Source: Rhizaria sp. SCN 62-66 (taxonomy: Eukaryota; Rhizaria, unplaced). Taken from it: DNA of 64,000 nucleotides. Position numbers and translations under genes: made by a program. The stretch is from positions 1-64,000 of the forward strand of contig MEDY01000125.1 of NCBI GenBank assembly GCA_001724265.1. Direction: 5' to 3'. Shown here in pieces: positions 24,628 through 34,595 of this stretch (positions are counted from its first letter, which is position 1; every line of letters begins with the position of its first letter). The notes under the pieces are model-generated. The model saw nothing but the letters and a program-made list of their open reading frames with translations, was not told the origin of the DNA and did not search any database.

Positions 24628-27360
24628 ATGGCTGAAGAAGAGGATCTGAACGTGAACCCGCTGTTCGAGTACCTGCAGGGCGGCAACGTGCTCGAACAGG
24701 CCGCCGCCAAGAACTACCTCGTTCTCATCCCTGCCGCAGCCTCGCTCGCGCTCTGCACCATTAACCGTGAGTTTGCCACCACGCATATCCTTGCGCGACC
24801 GAAGCCCGACGCCGCAGACCCGACAGCGCACGCCACTGTGAGCGGCAAGATCGTCCACTTGCGCGACCGCGCCTTCACCACAGGGGCTGGCTTCCCCACG
24901 CCTGCGCGCGTCTGCGCCGTCGCCTCCGAGGAGACGTACTACACCGAGAGCTTTGCGTCCTTCCAGCTCATGCGCCTCACGCTCCCGCTGCTGGGCAAGG
25001 TCTCCCCCGCGTATATGCAGTCGATCTCGGCGCAGCCGCTGAGCTCGACGCCCGTCGATCGGCGCACGCCCGCCGAGCACGAGGCAGTCCTGCGCAAGGC
25101 ACTGCCGGCCGCCGCCGCGGACCTGGCCGCCTTCCGCGCGCGCTTTGCCGCTGAGTTCCTCACCAGCTACGTTATGGTGCGCGGCTTCGAAGGCCAGACC
25201 GGCGACAAGGTCCGCAGCGCCTGCGCCAAGGCTGTGGCGGACGCCGTCGCCAAGCAGCGCGCCGCGCCCGCGTCGTCGTCCTCGGGCCCCTCCGCCGCGG
25301 CGGCCGCGCAGCAGGGCCAGGCGGCGCCGGGCGTGTTCAGCGCGGCGACGCTGGCGGAGCTGGAGGTCGCGCTCGACGCCTGTGTGCTCAGCGACATCGG
25401 CGGCAAGGTGCTGGGCACGATCCGCGAGTTCTACGCGCGCGCCGACGCGTCGCTCACTGCATTAGGCGCCACGGCACAGGTGCTGCGGCTGCCCGAGCTT
25501 CTCGCGCTGCTGGGGCTGCGGCCCGCGCTGCGTCCGGACCTCACGGCCGCGCTGGAAGCCTTTGAGGGCGTGCTGCCGGAGCAAGACGCACACTAGCACT
25601 CGCTGTCGCGGTCGCATGCGCACGCGCAAGCGCCCGTGCCGCTACAGATGCTGGGCGCGCTGGAGCGCACCGTGCGCGCGCTCACCGCCGCCTGCGAGGC
25701 CGGACCCAGCACCAGCTCCGCGACTGCGGGGGCGTCTGGATCGTCTGGGTCCACGGCGACGGCTGCCGCCGCTGCGGTGAGCGCGAGCGACCCGGTGACT
25801 GCGGACGACATGTTGCCGCTGACGGTCGCGCTTGTGCTGCACTCGAACCACGACCACCTGCACAGCCTGCTGCAGTACCTCCGCCACTTCAAGCCCCCCG
25901 CGGCGACCGCGGGGCGGCTTAACTTGTCGCACCTTGAGGTCCACCTCGTGACCTTCGAGTCGGCCGTGGCCTACGCGCGCTCCGACGCCTTCAGCGCGGC
26001 CCTGCACGCCGCGATCACCGCGCGTGCCGCCTCGGCCGCCGGCGGCGCGACAGCCGGCGCAGCGCAGTCCGCAGGCCCCGCCAGCGGCCGCTTCCGCGAG
26101 TCCGTCGGCGGCGCGGGGCACGGCGCCGGCGCCGGCAGCGGCGGCGGCGGCGGCGTCTACGGACCCGCGCTGCTCGGCGCCGGGGGCGGTGGCGGCGGCG
26201 CGTACGGCGGCGGCCACGCGCTCGCCACGTCCTCGTCCGCGTTGCACCCCGCCAGCGGTGCGATCGGCGTCAACGGAGCCAACGGCGGCGACGCGAGACG
26301 CCCGTCGCTGGCGCAAATGCAGATGCAGGCGCTGAGTGGCGGCGACGCGCGCGGCGGCGGCGGGCTCGATGCCGCGCGCGGCGGGCTCGCGCGCATCGGC
26401 TCCGCCTCCCGCATCTCGCTCTCGGGCGCCGCCAGCACGAACGGCAATATCGTCTCTGGCAGCGGCGTTAGTAGCAATGGCGGCGGAATGACGCTACGGA
26501 ACCCGGCGCTGGGCTCGGCGGGCACGCTCCCCGGCCGCCGCGCCACGGCCACCGTCGCCGCGGGGCCCGTAGTCTCGCTGGTCCGCGGCGCCGGCGGCGC
26601 CGGCGGAGCACTCCACGGCCACGGCTACGGTGCGGGCGCCGCGGGGGCGGAGAGCTCCGACGATGACTCGTCGACCGACGATCTCGGCGGGGGCGGCCAC
26701 GGCTACGGCGGCGGGCGGCACAGGCGCGCGCCATCGGGCGCGGGGACGGGAGCGCTCTCGCTGTCGCGGTTCGGTTCCTTCCACGCCTCCGACCCCGAGG
26801 ACGGCGGCGCCAACGCGCACAACAGCAACGCGGGCGTGAACGCGCATAGCGGGCTCCAACAGCACCAGCATCAGCAGCTGAGTCTGGACGCGCGCGTCGC
26901 CGCGCTGTCGCTCGCGCCCGCGGCTACGGGGGGCGCCCGCGTGCCGCCGCACTCGGCCACCCACCACGCCAGCGCCGGCGGCAATGCGCAGTCCGGGCTG
27001 CGGCCGCGCGTCAACTACGGCGAGATCGCCCGCCAGACGCGCCATGAGCTCGGGCTCGACGGCGGCGGCGGCGGCGGTGCCAACGGCGGGCTCTCTCTCC
27101 GCAACCACGGCGCCGGCGTCGCGCCGGGCAAGTACGGCACGATGCCTGCGCGCGGCCGCGGCAGCGTCAGCGGCGGGCTACCCGGCGGCGGCTTCGGGCT
27201 CGGCGCGGGCAGCCACGGCCACGGCCACGGCCCCGGCGCCGGCGCCGGCGCCGGGGGCCAGGGCGGCGCGGACGAGGCGGACCCAAACCTGGGCGCGTTC
27301 TTGTCCAGGCTCATGTCCTCGGACTCGGCGTCGGGCCGCGTCAACGAGTACAAGCGCTGA
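24628..27360 (+). CDS. VPS9-domain-like protein with in-frame TAG
   Basis: The gene reads 24628-27360 in one frame if the TAG at 25594-25596 (codon 323) is sense; 910 residues, stop TGA. The N-terminal half is helical and starts MAEEEDLNVNPLFEYLQG. After the TAG comes a His/Ser/Gln linker, then residues of about 390-450, ADDMLPLTVALVLHSN... LHSLLQYLRHF...TFESAVAYA, which resemble the end of VPS9 domains that activate Rab5-type GTPases. The rest is Gly/Ser/Ala-rich and probably disordered. The VPS9 call is by pattern only. Both halves share frame and codon bias. Splicing out the TAG would need an unusual GC-rich intron of about 80 bases with a GTGCTG donor unlike the others here. Start 24628 is preferred over 24538 for its context. 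Confidence 0.7.
25594..25596 (+). other. In-frame TAG read as sense (VPS9-like gene)
   Basis: The codon lies between CAC and CAC in the linker ...QDAH(TAG)HSLSRSHAHAQ. Coding composition continues unchanged for 588 further codons to a TGA. Confidence 0.8.
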
Positions 27361-27682
27361 GCACCGCGTTGATCAGCATGCGCCGAGCAGCGCCACAGCT
27401 AGCTGTCACACAGCTAGCTGTGTGCGCGTGATACAGTCTGAGGGAGACAGTGGTGATATTTTCATTTTCAAGTTGGCGATGTGGTCAAAAATAATCACGA
27501 ATTTGCACTGATTTAGAAGAACAAACTGTACTGAATACAAACACATTAATAATCGAATTCGACTGTATTGTTTTTTATCATTGCATGGCCCCTGTTGGCT
27601 TACTCGCCACCGCACTGCGCCACTGCGCTCCTAAGCTAATCATCTCTGCCAAAACAAACCACTGCTCTCTCCGGCTCAAAGC
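27361..27682. other. Convergent spacer with paired palindromes
   Basis: This is a short spacer between two 3' ends. Two identical perfect palindromes, ACAGCTAGCTGT, lie at 27395-27406 and 27410-27421, about 35 bases after the VPS9-like stop. They could form hairpins in the 3' UTR, but no function is established. Confidence 0.7.
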
Positions 27683-29339
27683 TCAAATGGGGAGCTGGTA
27701 GGCGAGCCCAACGCTGTCAAAGAGCGCGGGCAGCCAGAGCACTGACACGAGCCCCATGAGGAAGTAGTTGACGGCCTTGTCGCTCATCTCGACCATGTAG
27801 CGCCGCCACAGCGCCGTCGACGCGCCGAACTTGGCCGCGCTCGGTGCAGTCGCCGTTTCTGACGCGGCCGCGGTCTTGGCCTTGGCGGAGGCCTTCGCAC
27901 TTGTTTTGATCTTGTGGGAGCCCTTGGCGGCCTTGTGCGCCCGCGCCGCCACCGCGTCTAGCTCGCACGCCGCCGCCGCAGCGCTCGCACTTGACTGCGA
28001 CTCCGACTCCGACTCCGACTGCGTGTCTGCGGCTGCAGCGTCGGCGGGCGAGCTGGGCGTGACGGGCTGCGACGACGAGGGCGAGGGCGGGACGTAATCG
28101 GCGGCGTCCTCGGGGCGGCCGAACACGGCCCCGGCGAGCGCGCGCACGGGCGCCTTGAGCGAGAGGCGCATGGCGTAGATGAGCACGACGTTGGCGGCCA
28201 GGCGGCCCACGGCCAGCGCCAACTGCCAGCCGCGCGGCAGCGCCACTTGCCGGTAATGAGCCACCACACTCGCCACTCCGGCGCCCGCAGCGCCCGCGGT
28301 GGCGGCGGTGGCGGTGTGGAGGACTGGCACGGAGGGCTCTGGGGTGAGCGCGAATCCGGCCAGGATGCCGGCCGCGGTGAAGAGCACGATGACCGTGTCG
28401 CCGGGGCTGTTGGTCCAGCGCGCGCGCGGCAGCGGGTACGCGGCGGCCGCGGCGATGGCCAGCGCGACGACCGCGGCCGCGCCCAGGGGGCCCGACAGCG
28501 CGGCGGCCAGCGTGGCGCGGAAAGGCACGATGAGGAGCACGGGAAACACACCCAGCACGAAGCCGCCGACGACGTCGAGCGAGCTGTGCACGCCCAGGTA
28601 GAAGCGAGACAACGGCGTGGCAACCGCCCAGAAGAGCAGGAAGGCGATGAGCGCGGCGAAGACGGCGGCGTCGTGCACCGAGTAGAGCGTGAGCAGCAGG
28701 AACAGGAACGTCGTGGGCTGCGACGCCGCGCCCATGGTGTGCGTCGACGGGAAGCCGTACTCGGCCGCGTAGTGCGTCTCGAGGCGCGCCACGCGCGAGC
28801 CGCGCTGCAGCCCGGGCCGCGGGAGGTACAGCGAGTCCTTGAGGAACTGTCCCAGGTACATGACCACAGCCCAGAGGACGACGACGGAGAATGCCACGGA
28901 GCGGTCCACGCACGTCGCGTTGATCGTCGCCCAGGTCGCGTACCAGGCCTCGTTGCCCAACTCGGACGCCAGTGACAGCGCCGCGTCCACGAACGGATAC
29001 GGCGACCGCTGAGGGGATGTAAAAACAGAAATGTAGGGGCGTTCAGAAGAGTGGGGCATGAGTATAAGACGGATGAGAAACTGACAGTGAGCGATGCAGA
29101 TTGCATCGAGTGAGAATAAACGTGCTTGCTGACGTGCAGCAATCGCGTACCTTTGCGCCGAGGCCGGTCTTGGGGTCTGGCGCGGTGACACCGAGCGCAC
29201 GCTGGACGCCAACGACGTGGTGCTCGTTATCGAGCACGAGCGGCAGCAGCACGCCGTGTAGCCGCCGCCACACGGTGCCCTTCGCGGGCACCTCCTGCGG
29301 CGCCTGCTGAGGCGAGGCAGACAACTGGGAGACGCTCAT
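27683..29339 (-). CDS. Sphingosine-1-phosphate phosphatase (PAP2 family)
   Basis: This enzyme removes phosphate from sphingoid-base phosphates in the ER, recycling bases for ceramide synthesis. The coding sequence is complement(27683-29008, 29151-29339), with a 142-base GTACGC...CTCAG intron in phase 0; 504 residues. The three PAP2 motifs are complete: KDSLYLPRP (Lys about 120, Arg-Pro 127-128), PSTH (150-153) and SRFYLGVHSSLD (Ser197, Arg198, His204, Asp208). Their exact spelling and the many helices place it with the SGPP/Lcb3 branch rather than lipid phosphate phosphatases. A low-complexity Ser/Glu and Lys/Ala cytoplasmic segment sits before the last hydrophobic helix. Stop TGA. Confidence 0.92.
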
Positions 29340-30303
29340 GGCGCGTAAAAAAGAGTGTGGTAACCGGAAAAGGTCAGTTTGTTGTGCGCACGGGTGGTTA
29401 CGAGCGCGGAACGAGGCTGGGCGCGGGGCGGCCGGAGCAGCGCTGCCTCTTGGAGTGGAAGCCGTGAGGGGGATTAGCAAGGAATATATCGGGTTAATGA
29501 GAAGCGTAAAACGTCAAGTTAAAATATACTATGTCGGCGCATCTTTCATCTACCATAACCAAATATAACTTTAATATGTCCATGTTTGAATCCGTCAGCT
29601 CGGTAAAATATGGTTCTGAAGATTGGGCTCAACGGACATTAGAGCGTCTTGAAATGGTTCGTAGAAGGTCATCATGACCGTCAAAGCAAATAAATCAAAC
29701 GCAGCCAAAATTACGCGTCCATATAACATCTAATTTGTGTTTTAATATCGTCAAATCAGAACGGTGTGAAACAGGAAAGATTCTTTTGTGACCTTCGGCA
29801 GGCTCTGACGGAGGGCTGCTGTCACCAGACGGCAAAAGTTAGGCCGCTAGAGGGAACCTGGGACAGACCAAAAGCGAGGTCTAGAACGCGGGTTATAGTC
29901 CGTGTGGAGCTCCATAGAGGGGCGTTTCCTGATTTCCTAGTGCGCATGTATTCTAATAATTTGATTATGCCCCGTTCGCGCACATGCCAGGGCGTCAAGC
30001 TGGCTTGCCCAGTCGGCCCCAATGTCCCCTTTGAGGTTTCCTTTCCTGTCGCGTTACACTCGTCGTCTGTCAGCCCACATGTCATCCTGAACTGCACTCA
30101 CATCTTTCCTTCGTTGCTCCACTTGTTTCGCATAGACTTTTTATCCTTTTCAATCGCACACACCGCACCCCGGCCCCGTCCAGTTCCCCCGCGCCAATCT
30201 TGCAGCGCTCCCCACGGGCACCACACAGCACACCAGTACACTCACCAACTGACACAGCAGTCGCACACACTCGCGCCTCGCAGCCGCAGACGCAGAACGC
30301 AGA
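29340..30303. other. Divergent promoter region
   Basis: This is about 960 bases between the S1P phosphatase start and the next gene's start. The left half is AT-rich. A more GC-balanced patch at about 29770-29950 has no coding frame; I could not match it to any known RNA. Confidence 0.5.
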
Positions 30304-33012
30304 ATGGGCAACGGATGCTCTAAGCAGGACTCGCAGAAGCGCAACATGGGCATCGTGACGACGCAGTACGACGTCGAGGCGCGCCGCGGGCCCGCGCAGG
30401 AGGAGGAGCAGGAGCAGGAGGAGGAGGACTACGAGGAGGATGACGAAGAGGCACTCAAGTCCTCCAAGGAGCGCCTCCGCGAATGGTTTAAGAACTTCAT
30501 GGAGGAGAACGAGGCGGACCGGCGCTCGGTGCAGACGTGGTCGCGCCTCTGCATCTGGCGCTACTTCTGGGACTACCTGTTCGAGGTCACCTACAGCGAC
30601 GACCTGCTTGACGTCGAGAAGTGGGGACGCCAGATCCCCTCGATCTTCCAGCGACACATGAACATCAAGCGCGTGGCGGAACACACGCTGAAGAAGATGG
30701 AGAAGAAGCACCGCGACCGCGTGTTCTCGCAGCTGTGCGCCTTCAGCGACCTGCAGGGCCCCGACATCTACTGGGACGAAGACCTCCGCGCGACGGGTGT
30801 CGACGGTCTCAACATCGACGAGTCGGACTCGCTCGACGACATGAAGTCGCTCACGACGTACTTTGGCACGCTGAGCATCGACCTGTTCCTGGAGCCGACG
30901 CTGCCGATCCGCGGCAAGTGGGTCTCGGCCAACTACACGGGCGATATCACCGGCAACGGCGCGAGCGACGATAACCAGGAGTCTTCCGACTTCGTGGTGC
31001 TGACGTTGACCAAGGACGGCTGGGACGACCTGAAGCTCATCACGGCCGTCAACAACCATCCGCGCGTGAAGAAGTTGCGCGCGGCGCGGCAGAAGGTGCG
31101 CATGCTGCACGGGCGCACCGTGTCAGTGCTCATGAAGAACTGTCTGCGCTGCGCGACGCCCATGATGGAGGGCGTGTCGCAGTGCTTCGTTGAGGGCATG
31201 CTCGAGTTCAACGAGCACTCGCTGAAGAAGCTGCCCGACCAGATCCTCGACTACGACGCCACCTTTAAGTTCCGCCTCCGCAACATCAACACGACGAAGA
31301 TCGACCGCTGCGGCAAGGGCTGCCAAGGTAACATTCCCACGGCGCTGGCCGAGCTGGACCCCGACCAGTTCTTCATCGGCTCGCTGCTGGCCAAGAACCC
31401 CATCCCGCCCGCTGTGGCGGCCAACTGGGAGGCCGCGCTGCGCCGCCGCCGCACTTGCGGCCTGTCGATGCATTTCTACGCCAACGTCTACGCCAACAAA
31501 GACATGCCGAAGCAGCCGCACGAAGTGTGCAAGGTGGCGTTCGAGAAGTGCGAAGGCTCGCGCTCGGAGCTGTACCAGGACCTGTTCGAGAACACGCAGC
31601 CCAAGATCTCCAAGGCCGTGATGGAGCTTTACCGCCGCATGGACTCGGTGTCGCTGCACCCGGACCGCGCGTACTGGTTCAAGTTCTGGGTTACGGTGTG
31701 CAAGACGCTCTTCCCCAACTCGAACAACGTGCCTGACACGATGTGGGACTTCGACTTCATCAACAACCACAAGGCCATCTGCTACCGCATGCTCGAGCGT
31801 GACGAGCTCGAAGACGTCATCAAGCGCTCCAAGGTCTTTGACAACGCTGACCTGTACCTGAGCAAGAACCACTCGGTGGACCGCGTGCTCGACATGCTCT
31901 ACCGCAACATGGCCTCGATGCGCCTCCGCGCCAACGCCGACGGGACCTACTTGATGGCCGAGAGCTCGGCGCCTGGCGCAACCAACGCCGACGGGACGGC
32001 GGCCGACGGCGGCGCCGCGGGCGGCGACAAGGCCGACGGGGACAAGGCCGACGGCGCGGGTGCGGGCGGCATGCCCGCGGGGCTGTCGCCGCAGATGCAG
32101 ATGATGTGGCCGATGATGATGGCCATGATGGCTATGAGCGGCAACGCTAACAGCGGCAACCCTGCGCAGATGGCCGAGATGATGAAGACCATGAGCGCGA
32201 CCGCCACGCCCGGCGCCGCCGGGGCCCCCGCGGACGGCGGCATGGCGGCCATGATGGCCATGATGCAGCAGATGATGGGCGGCGCGGCCGGCAACGGTGG
32301 CCTCAACAACGCCGCCAACGGCGCCGGTGCCGGCGCGGGCGGTGTGGGCGCGCAGCAGTTCCTCGCGGAGCGGCAGTCGCTGCTGACGCCGGCGCCGGCG
32401 ACGCGCGACGAGTTCGACCGCGCGGCGGCCGAGTCGCAGGAGTGCATGGTGCGGCTGCTGGGCATCCAGAAGTCCGTCGCCGAGGGCTCGTTGGGCCCCG
32501 ATCGCGCGCGCCTGCTCATGGCCGAGCTGGCCTTCGAGTTCCCCGTGCTGATGCAGGCCGTGGGCGGCGCGCAGGGACTCGCCATCGTTGGCGGCAGCGC
32601 GATGCAGCAGCAGCAGCAGCAGCTGCAGCACCAGCAGCAGATGCAGGCCATGATGAACCAGGCGCAGGCGCTCGCCGCGCAGGCCGCCGCCGCCGCCGCC
32701 GCCGCCCAGGCCGCCGGGTCTCCGCAGCAGGGCTCCCGGCGCGCCGACACGGGGAACGGCAACGGCGGCGGCGGCTTCCTGGGCGGGATCCTCGGCGGCC
32801 GCGGCGACGAGACCAAGAGCGACACCGAGGGCGTGCCCAAGTCGGCGCCGGACTCGGACGACGAGGATGACGACAACGGCAAGCAGGACCCGAACAAGAT
32901 GAAGATGCGCAAGGGCGGCGGCGCGTACCAGCGCACCTGCGGCACCATCACCGACAACGGCGTCGAGGACGAGGAGCAGCCCCAGGACCCCGACGGCTGC
33001 GTCGTCATGTAA
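30304..33012 (+). CDS. Putative myristoylated and prenylated protein of unknown function
   Basis: This is a single exon of 902 residues, stop TAA. The N-terminus MGNGCSKQ fits N-myristoylation (Gly2, Ser6) with an adjacent Cys5 available for palmitoylation. The C-terminus DGCVVM is a CaaX box with Met last, the type usually farnesylated. Between them are an acidic stretch (about 30-50), an unrecognised folded region rich in Trp, Tyr and Cys (about 55-540), a Met-rich stretch (MMWPMMMAMMAM region, about 600-700) and a Gln/Ala-rich segment (about 760-810). I do not recognise the central domain. Both ends predict attachment to membrane, probably plasma or flagellar membrane; that is inferred from the signals only. 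Confidence 0.85.
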   Translation: MGNGCSKQDSQKRNMGIVTTQYDVEARRGPAQEEEQEQEEEDYEEDDEEALKSSKERLREWFKNFMEENEADRRSVQTWSRLCIWRYFWDYLFEVTYSDDLLDVEKWGRQIPSIFQRHMNIKRVAEHTLKKMEKKHRDRVFSQLCAFSDLQGPDIYWDEDLRATGVDGLNIDESDSLDDMKSLTTYFGTLSIDLFLEPTLPIRGKWVSANYTGDITGNGASDDNQESSDFVVLTLTKDGWDDLKLITAVNNHPRVKKLRAARQKVRMLHGRTVSVLMKNCLRCATPMMEGVSQCFVEGMLEFNEHSLKKLPDQILDYDATFKFRLRNINTTKIDRCGKGCQGNIPTALAELDPDQFFIGSLLAKNPIPPAVAANWEAALRRRRTCGLSMHFYANVYANKDMPKQPHEVCKVAFEKCEGSRSELYQDLFENTQPKISKAVMELYRRMDSVSLHPDRAYWFKFWVTVCKTLFPNSNNVPDTMWDFDFINNHKAICYRMLERDELEDVIKRSKVFDNADLYLSKNHSVDRVLDMLYRNMASMRLRANADGTYLMAESSAPGATNADGTAADGGAAGGDKADGDKADGAGAGGMPAGLSPQMQMMWPMMMAMMAMSGNANSGNPAQMAEMMKTMSATATPGAAGAPADGGMAAMMAMMQQMMGGAAGNGGLNNAANGAGAGAGGVGAQQFLAERQSLLTPAPATRDEFDRAAAESQECMVRLLGIQKSVAEGSLGPDRARLLMAELAFEFPVLMQAVGGAQGLAIVGGSAMQQQQQQLQHQQQMQAMMNQAQALAAQAAAAAAAAQAAGSPQQGSRRADTGNGNGGGGFLGGILGGRGDETKSDTEGVPKSAPDSDDEDDDNGKQDPNKMKMRKGGGAYQRTCGTITDNGVEDEEQPQDPDGCVVM

Positions 33013-33483
33013 GCGGACGCAAGCCTTCAAGCTGACGCAAGCCTTTGCTGTAGTCACAGTTCACACACAGAAGCTCCAAGTGGTTCTTCTGAGTTTGACT
33101 TGAGTTGAGAGTTGTATGTTGGTGGGTTTGTTTTTTTAGACTGATTGTATTCAGACTGATTGTGTTCTTTTATTCGACGTACGTTCGTACGAAAGTACTC
33201 GTTAGGATATTATTTTTTCACGCATTTCTTTATTTTTAGGAAGTACCCGGCAACGCGCAATTAAGTTGTTATTGTAATACTTCACAAACTCAAAAATACA
33301 TTTGTAACACTTCAACAATGCAACACTACTAAGAAACGATAAAAATATTTTAATGTATTCATGTGAGAAGTAGAACCAACTTGATTCGTTGTGTTGAACA
33401 CGCAGTGAGTGGCTGTTGCTGGCCTCCTCTTGCGGCCTCCATCCGTGCATTGCTCTCGCATGACATACTCTACTGTCACGCGC
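33013..33483. other. Convergent intergenic spacer
   Basis: This AT-rich sequence lies between the 3' ends of the lipidated-protein gene and INO80C. No coding bias, repeat or RNA gene is seen. Confidence 0.6.
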
Positions 33484-34120
33484 TCACTTGACGAGCTTGC
33501 CCGTGGTGCGCAGCTCCTCGTACTTGGCGGCGACGTGGTCGGGCATAGCCTCGACGTGCGGCCTGAGCGCGGCCGACGCGTAGCGCAGCTTGGACCGGCC
33601 GTCACGGTACAGCGCAGCGGGCGCGCCGGTCACGTCGCACGCGCGCGACGGGCAGCGCGTGGACTCGCCCGCCTGGATCGAGAGGTAAGACGAGGCCGTG
33701 TGCGGCAGCTGTTGCTGCTCGAGCTGCGCCAGCTGTTTCGTGCCCTTCCAGCCGCCGCCGCGACCAGTGCCTGGAGCGCGATAGAAACAACGCAAAACGA
33801 TGATGTGAGAGGAGATACAAATATAATACAACGTATTGCATAATATAATAGGATACTTTGTTGGGTCGAAGCTATCTTTTTGATGTTGTAGGAGTCGTAC
33901 CAGTCTTGGGGAGGTTGGAGCGGGTCGATTCGCGCCAGTCCTCGTTCTTAAACGTCGTGGGGGCCGCCTTCTCGGGGTTCTGCAGCACGCGCAGCGAGTC
34001 CGCGTGGGCCTCAGCGGACGCGCTCCAGTGCGCCACGCCGGCGTCAGGCACCAGACGCGCGACGTCGATGACGAACTCGGTGGCCGTGAAGTGGACGCCG
34101 TTGTCCATCTCGTCAGCCAT
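33484..34120 (-). CDS. INO80C: INO80 complex subunit C (Ies6), YL1 C-terminal domain
   Basis: This is a subunit of the INO80 nucleosome-remodelling complex, which acts with Arp5 on nucleosome contact. The coding sequence is complement(33484-33770, 33901-34120), with a 130-base GTACGA...TCCAG intron splitting a Gly codon; 168 residues. The second exon carries the family core: WKGTKQLAQLE, then SYLSIQAGES, CDVTGAPAALYRD and SKLRYASAALRPHVEAMP, as in the YL1-C domain of Ies6/INO80C, followed by the short C-terminal helix DHVAAKYEELR. The start ATG at 34120 gives a modest acidic N-terminus; a few in-frame codons upstream also contain ATG, so the exact start is less certain than the family. Stop TGA. 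Confidence 0.88.
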
Positions 34121-34595
34121 CGCGCTCTGCTTGCACGCAATAAAATACCTCTGTGTGGGGTCTTTAATAGGCAATTTTAAGATATTTGAAATAGATTTGT
34201 AAGAATGGGTGCATTTTAAAGCTCAATCAATTGGAATCAGTTACATTGACGATCAAACTAGTGCATACAGCGATGAATCGAAAAGCCATCAAGAGTGGCC
34301 GATCCCGCCGCGCTCATCATTGGCAACGGGTTCGAATGGCAACGATACGTTTCAATCGGTATTGGTGCATGTTCTCCGACAGAGCTAATGCGGCTCAGTG
34401 ACTGATATGAACCAGTAGTCATTTTCATAACTCCTTAATTAAATCCCTTAAGATCTCCTCCACATTACACAAATCCTTCTTTTGTCCAACACAGGCAACG
34501 AGTCTCTCCCTCCCCCATCCTCCCTTGCTCCAGCGCTCTCCCTCGGCTCTCTTCCGTCTCTTCTGCGCGTCTCCCCGCGAGCGCCCTCGCCCCCC
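34121..34595. other. Divergent promoter region, INO80C / LRRC56
   Basis: This is 475 bases between two starts. It is AT-rich on the left and pyrimidine-rich over the 110 bases before the LRRC56 ATG. No known element was recognised. Confidence 0.5.

Noticed and set aside
25571-25648. A short intron removing the TAG of the VPS9-like gene
   Set aside because: It would need a GTGCTG donor, GC-rich content and a length of about 80 bases, all unlike the 16 introns placed here; other genes carry TAGs that splicing cannot remove.
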